The position numbers and the translations under genes are program-made. A stretch of DNA of 5,565 nucleotides from the NCBI GenBank assembly GCA_903832165.1, contig CAILAQ010000142.1:1-5565 (forward strand), given 5' to 3'. Below, one piece after another: positions 3,634-5,565 of the stretch. Below the pieces are notes generated by a model that saw only the letters and a list, made by a program, of their open reading frames with translations, was not told where the DNA came from and did not search any database. Each line of letters begins with the position of its first letter. The stretch's first letter is position 1. Origin of the DNA: an uncultured Bacteroidota bacterium. Its GTDB lineage: Bacteria > Bacteroidota > Bacteroidia > Bacteroidales > UBA12481.

Positions 3634-5565
3634 ATGTTTCTAAACTGCCATAGCTACTACAGCCTCCGCTACGGGACCCTCTCGATCGACGATCTGGTGG
3701 AGCAAGCAATGAAGACAGGAGTCACAGCTCTGACTTTAACTGATATCAATAACTCTACCGGAGTGCCTGATTTCGTTAAGGCGTGCAGGAAAGCAGGAAT
3801 CAAACCGATCACCGGGATAGAATTCCACACCGGTGATTTACTCCGGTATATCGGGATTGCCCGCAACCGTGAAGGAATGCGCGAGCTTAACGACCTCCTC
3901 ACCCGGCATAACATCTCAGGCAATCCCCTCCCCGAGCGGCCGGAAAATCTTGATAACTGTTTCATTGTTTATCCGTTAATATCTTACCCCAGATCAAGGC
4001 TCCGCGATAATGAATGGGTTGGGATACGCATGCGCGAAACCCGCAGGCTACTCAGTTCAGAATTCAAGTCAAACCAGTCCAGGGTTATCCTGATGCATCC
4101 GGTAACTTTTGCGGATAACGGGGGATATCAACTTCATCGGAACCTCAGAGCTATTGATCATAACACATTATTATCCAAGCTGAACGGGGATCAGACTGCC
4201 GATCCCGGTGAAAGGTTCTGGCCTGTTCATGAACTTAAAGCAGCACTCTTCGACTATCCCCGGATCATTCAAAATACCTTGCAGGTAATATCTCAGTGTG
4301 AAGCAGAGTTCGATTTCACAACGGTCAAGAATAAGCAGGCTTTTACCGGCAACAGCCGCGATGATTATCATCTGCTTACCAAACTGGCGATGGACGGTGT
4401 CAGGCACCGGTATGGCAAAAACAATTCAGAAGCGATTCAGCGGGTGCAGAAAGAGCTCGATATCATTGCCCGCCTTGGATTCTCAGCCTATTTTCTGATT
4501 ACCTGGGACATTATCCGCTATTCCATGTCGCGGGGGTTCCACCATGTAGGCAGGGGATCAGGAGCCAATTCGGTTGTTGCATATTGCTTGAAAATCACAG
4601 ATGTTGACCCCATCGACCTTGACCTTTACTTCGAAAGATTCATCAATCCGCGCCGTACAAGCCCGCCCGACTTCGATATTGATTACTCATGGAAGGACCG
4701 CGACGAAGTACAGGATTATATCTTCAAGCGATATGGATATCTGCATACGGCTTTGCTTGGCACCATGTCAACCTTTCGCGGCAAATCCATCATGCGTGAA
4801 CTGGGAAAGGTTTACGGCCTGCCTAAAACCGAAATCGACCGACTGATTGATGACCCCAATAACCCACTGAACAAAACGGATATGGTCGATCATATTCGGG
4901 AAATCGGGCTGAAAATGACAGATTATCCTAATCTGCGGAGCATTCATGCCGGCGGTGTGCTTATCTCCGAAGAGCCGATTACCTACTTCACTGCTCTTGA
5001 TATGCCCCCGAAGGGATTTCCAACCACTCAGTGGGATATGTATGTTGCTGAGGATATCGGGTTCGAGAAACTTGATATCCTCAGCCAGAGAGGTATTGGT
5101 CATATTCATGAAGCCGTGGAGATTATCCGTGAGAATCGCGGGGTCAGCATCGATATCCATCAGGTAGAAAAATTTAAAAAGGATGAGCGGATTAAAAAAC
5201 TGCTCAAAGTTGGAGAAACCAACGGGTGCTTCTACATTGAAAGCCCCGCCATGCGTGGGTTGTTGAAAAAACTCAAGTGCGACGACTACCTGACACTGGT
5301 GGCTGCAAGCTCCATCATTCGTCCGGGCGTTTCCAGCTCCGGAATGATGCGCGAATATATATACCGTTTCAATAACCCGGGGAAATTCACCTACCTGCAT
5401 CCTGTTATGGAACAGCAACTGAAAGAAACCTATGGGGTTATGGTTTACCAGGAAGATGTGCTCAAGGTCTGCCATCACTTTGCCGGTCTCGACCTTGGCG
5501 ATGCCGATGTGTTGCGCCGGGCCATGAGCGGAAAATACAGATCGAAGGACGAGTTTCAGCGAATC
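3634..5565 (+). CDS. dnaE: DNA polymerase III alpha subunit, short variant form (3' end outside window)
   Basis: An open frame of 644 codons runs off the right edge and encodes a C-family DNA polymerase. The N-terminal PHP domain (about 1-230) is recognisable from NCHSYYSLRYG, LTDIN and GIKPITGIEF. Two metal ligands are lost: Asn4 replaces the first His of HxH, and Ile38 replaces the His of TDH. The polymerase core is intact: GRGSGANS (306-313), PDFDID (345-350) with the catalytic Asp pair, HAGGVLIS (438-445), KLDILSQRG (479-487) with the third Asp at 481, FYIES, IIRPGVSSSG, and ETYGVMVYQED (598-608) with LRRAMSGK after it. An in-frame TGA at 3619-3621 leaves ATG 3634 as the only standard start. 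No ribosome site is visible. The catalytic residues sit earlier than in E. coli DnaE (401/403/555), so the protein is compact. This fits the second, roughly 1000-residue alpha subunit of Bacteroidota, probably used in damage-tolerant synthesis, more than the main replicase. Confidence 0.93.
   Translation, partial: MFLNCHSYYSLRYGTLSIDDLVEQAMKTGVTALTLTDINNSTGVPDFVKACRKAGIKPITGIEFHTGDLLRYIGIARNREGMRELNDLLTRHNISGNPLPERPENLDNCFIVYPLISYPRSRLRDNEWVGIRMRETRRLLSSEFKSNQSRVILMHPVTFADNGGYQLHRNLRAIDHNTLLSKLNGDQTADPGERFWPVHELKAALFDYPRIIQNTLQVISQCEAEFDFTTVKNKQAFTGNSRDDYHLLTKLAMDGVRHRYGKNNSEAIQRVQKELDIIARLGFSAYFLITWDIIRYSMSRGFHHVGRGSGANSVVAYCLKITDVDPIDLDLYFERFINPRRTSPPDFDIDYSWKDRDEVQDYIFKRYGYLHTALLGTMSTFRGKSIMRELGKVYGLPKTEIDRLIDDPNNPLNKTDMVDHIREIGLKMTDYPNLRSIHAGGVLISEEPITYFTALDMPPKGFPTTQWDMYVAEDIGFEKLDILSQRGIGHIHEAVEIIRENRGVSIDIHQVEKFKKDERIKKLLKVGETNGCFYIESPAMRGLLKKLKCDDYLTLVAASSIIRPGVSSSGMMREYIYRFNNPGKFTYLHPVMEQQLKETYGVMVYQEDVLKVCHHFAGLDLGDADVLRRAMSGKYRSKDEFQRI

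Noticed and set aside
4768..5478. A 236-codon minus-strand open frame opposite the polymerase gene
   Set aside because: The plus strand encodes conserved polymerase blocks throughout this stretch (HAGGVLIS, KLDILSQRG, IIRPG, YQED). The reverse frame is a shadow with no domain.
1..5565. CRISPR array, tRNA or rRNA gene, insertion sequence or phage attachment site
   Set aside because: No regularly spaced repeats, no cloverleaf-like sequence in the intergenic stretches, no transposase or terminal inverted repeats were seen. Nearly all the sequence is explained by protein genes.

Overview
The window most likely comes from a Gram-negative member of the Bacteroidota. Three things point there: a short DNA polymerase III alpha-like gene with a decayed PHP domain, an ECF sigma factor followed by a multi-pass membrane protein, and a candidate promoter of the Bacteroidota type (TTG, then a near-match to TAnnTTTG). 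Ribosome binding sites are also weak or absent at several starts. The assignment is an inference from family resemblance, and nothing in the window proves it.

Bases 1-2321 (+ strand) are the downstream part of a gas vesicle (gvp) cluster. In order they hold the C-terminal end of a GvpO-like protein, a GvpF/GvpL protein, a short GvpA-superfamily protein closest to the GvpS/J/M minor group, a second GvpF/GvpL protein, and GvpK. The genes from the first gvpF/L onward are packed as one operon: a 14-base overlap, then zero spacing, then 20 bases. The main shell protein GvpA, the ATPase GvpN and GvpG are not in the window. If present they should lie upstream, beyond base 1. The encoded proteins are minor or assembly factors that help start and shape the vesicle.

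Bases 2384-3476 (- strand) are a two-gene operon, read from right to left. It holds an ECF sigma factor and a four-helix membrane protein whose start overlaps the sigma gene by 11 bases. The operon converges on the gvp cluster, with 62 bases between the stops. The membrane protein could act as an anti-sigma factor but has no recognisable zinc anti-sigma motif.

Bases 3477-3633 are a divergent, AT-rich intergenic stretch. It contains a candidate promoter for the sigma gene and a two-copy tandem repeat that abuts the start codon of the next gene.

From base 3634 to the right edge (+ strand) runs an open-ended DNA polymerase III alpha-like gene of at least 644 codons. Its polymerase aspartates are intact but its PHP metal ligands are degraded. 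It looks like the short, second alpha subunit of Bacteroidota, a class often tied to translesion or SOS-type synthesis, rather than the main replicative one.

Nothing here is clearly a new system. The points most worth a second look are the gene order and content of the gvp cluster, the sigma/membrane-protein pair, the repeat at the polymerase start and the variant polymerase itself.
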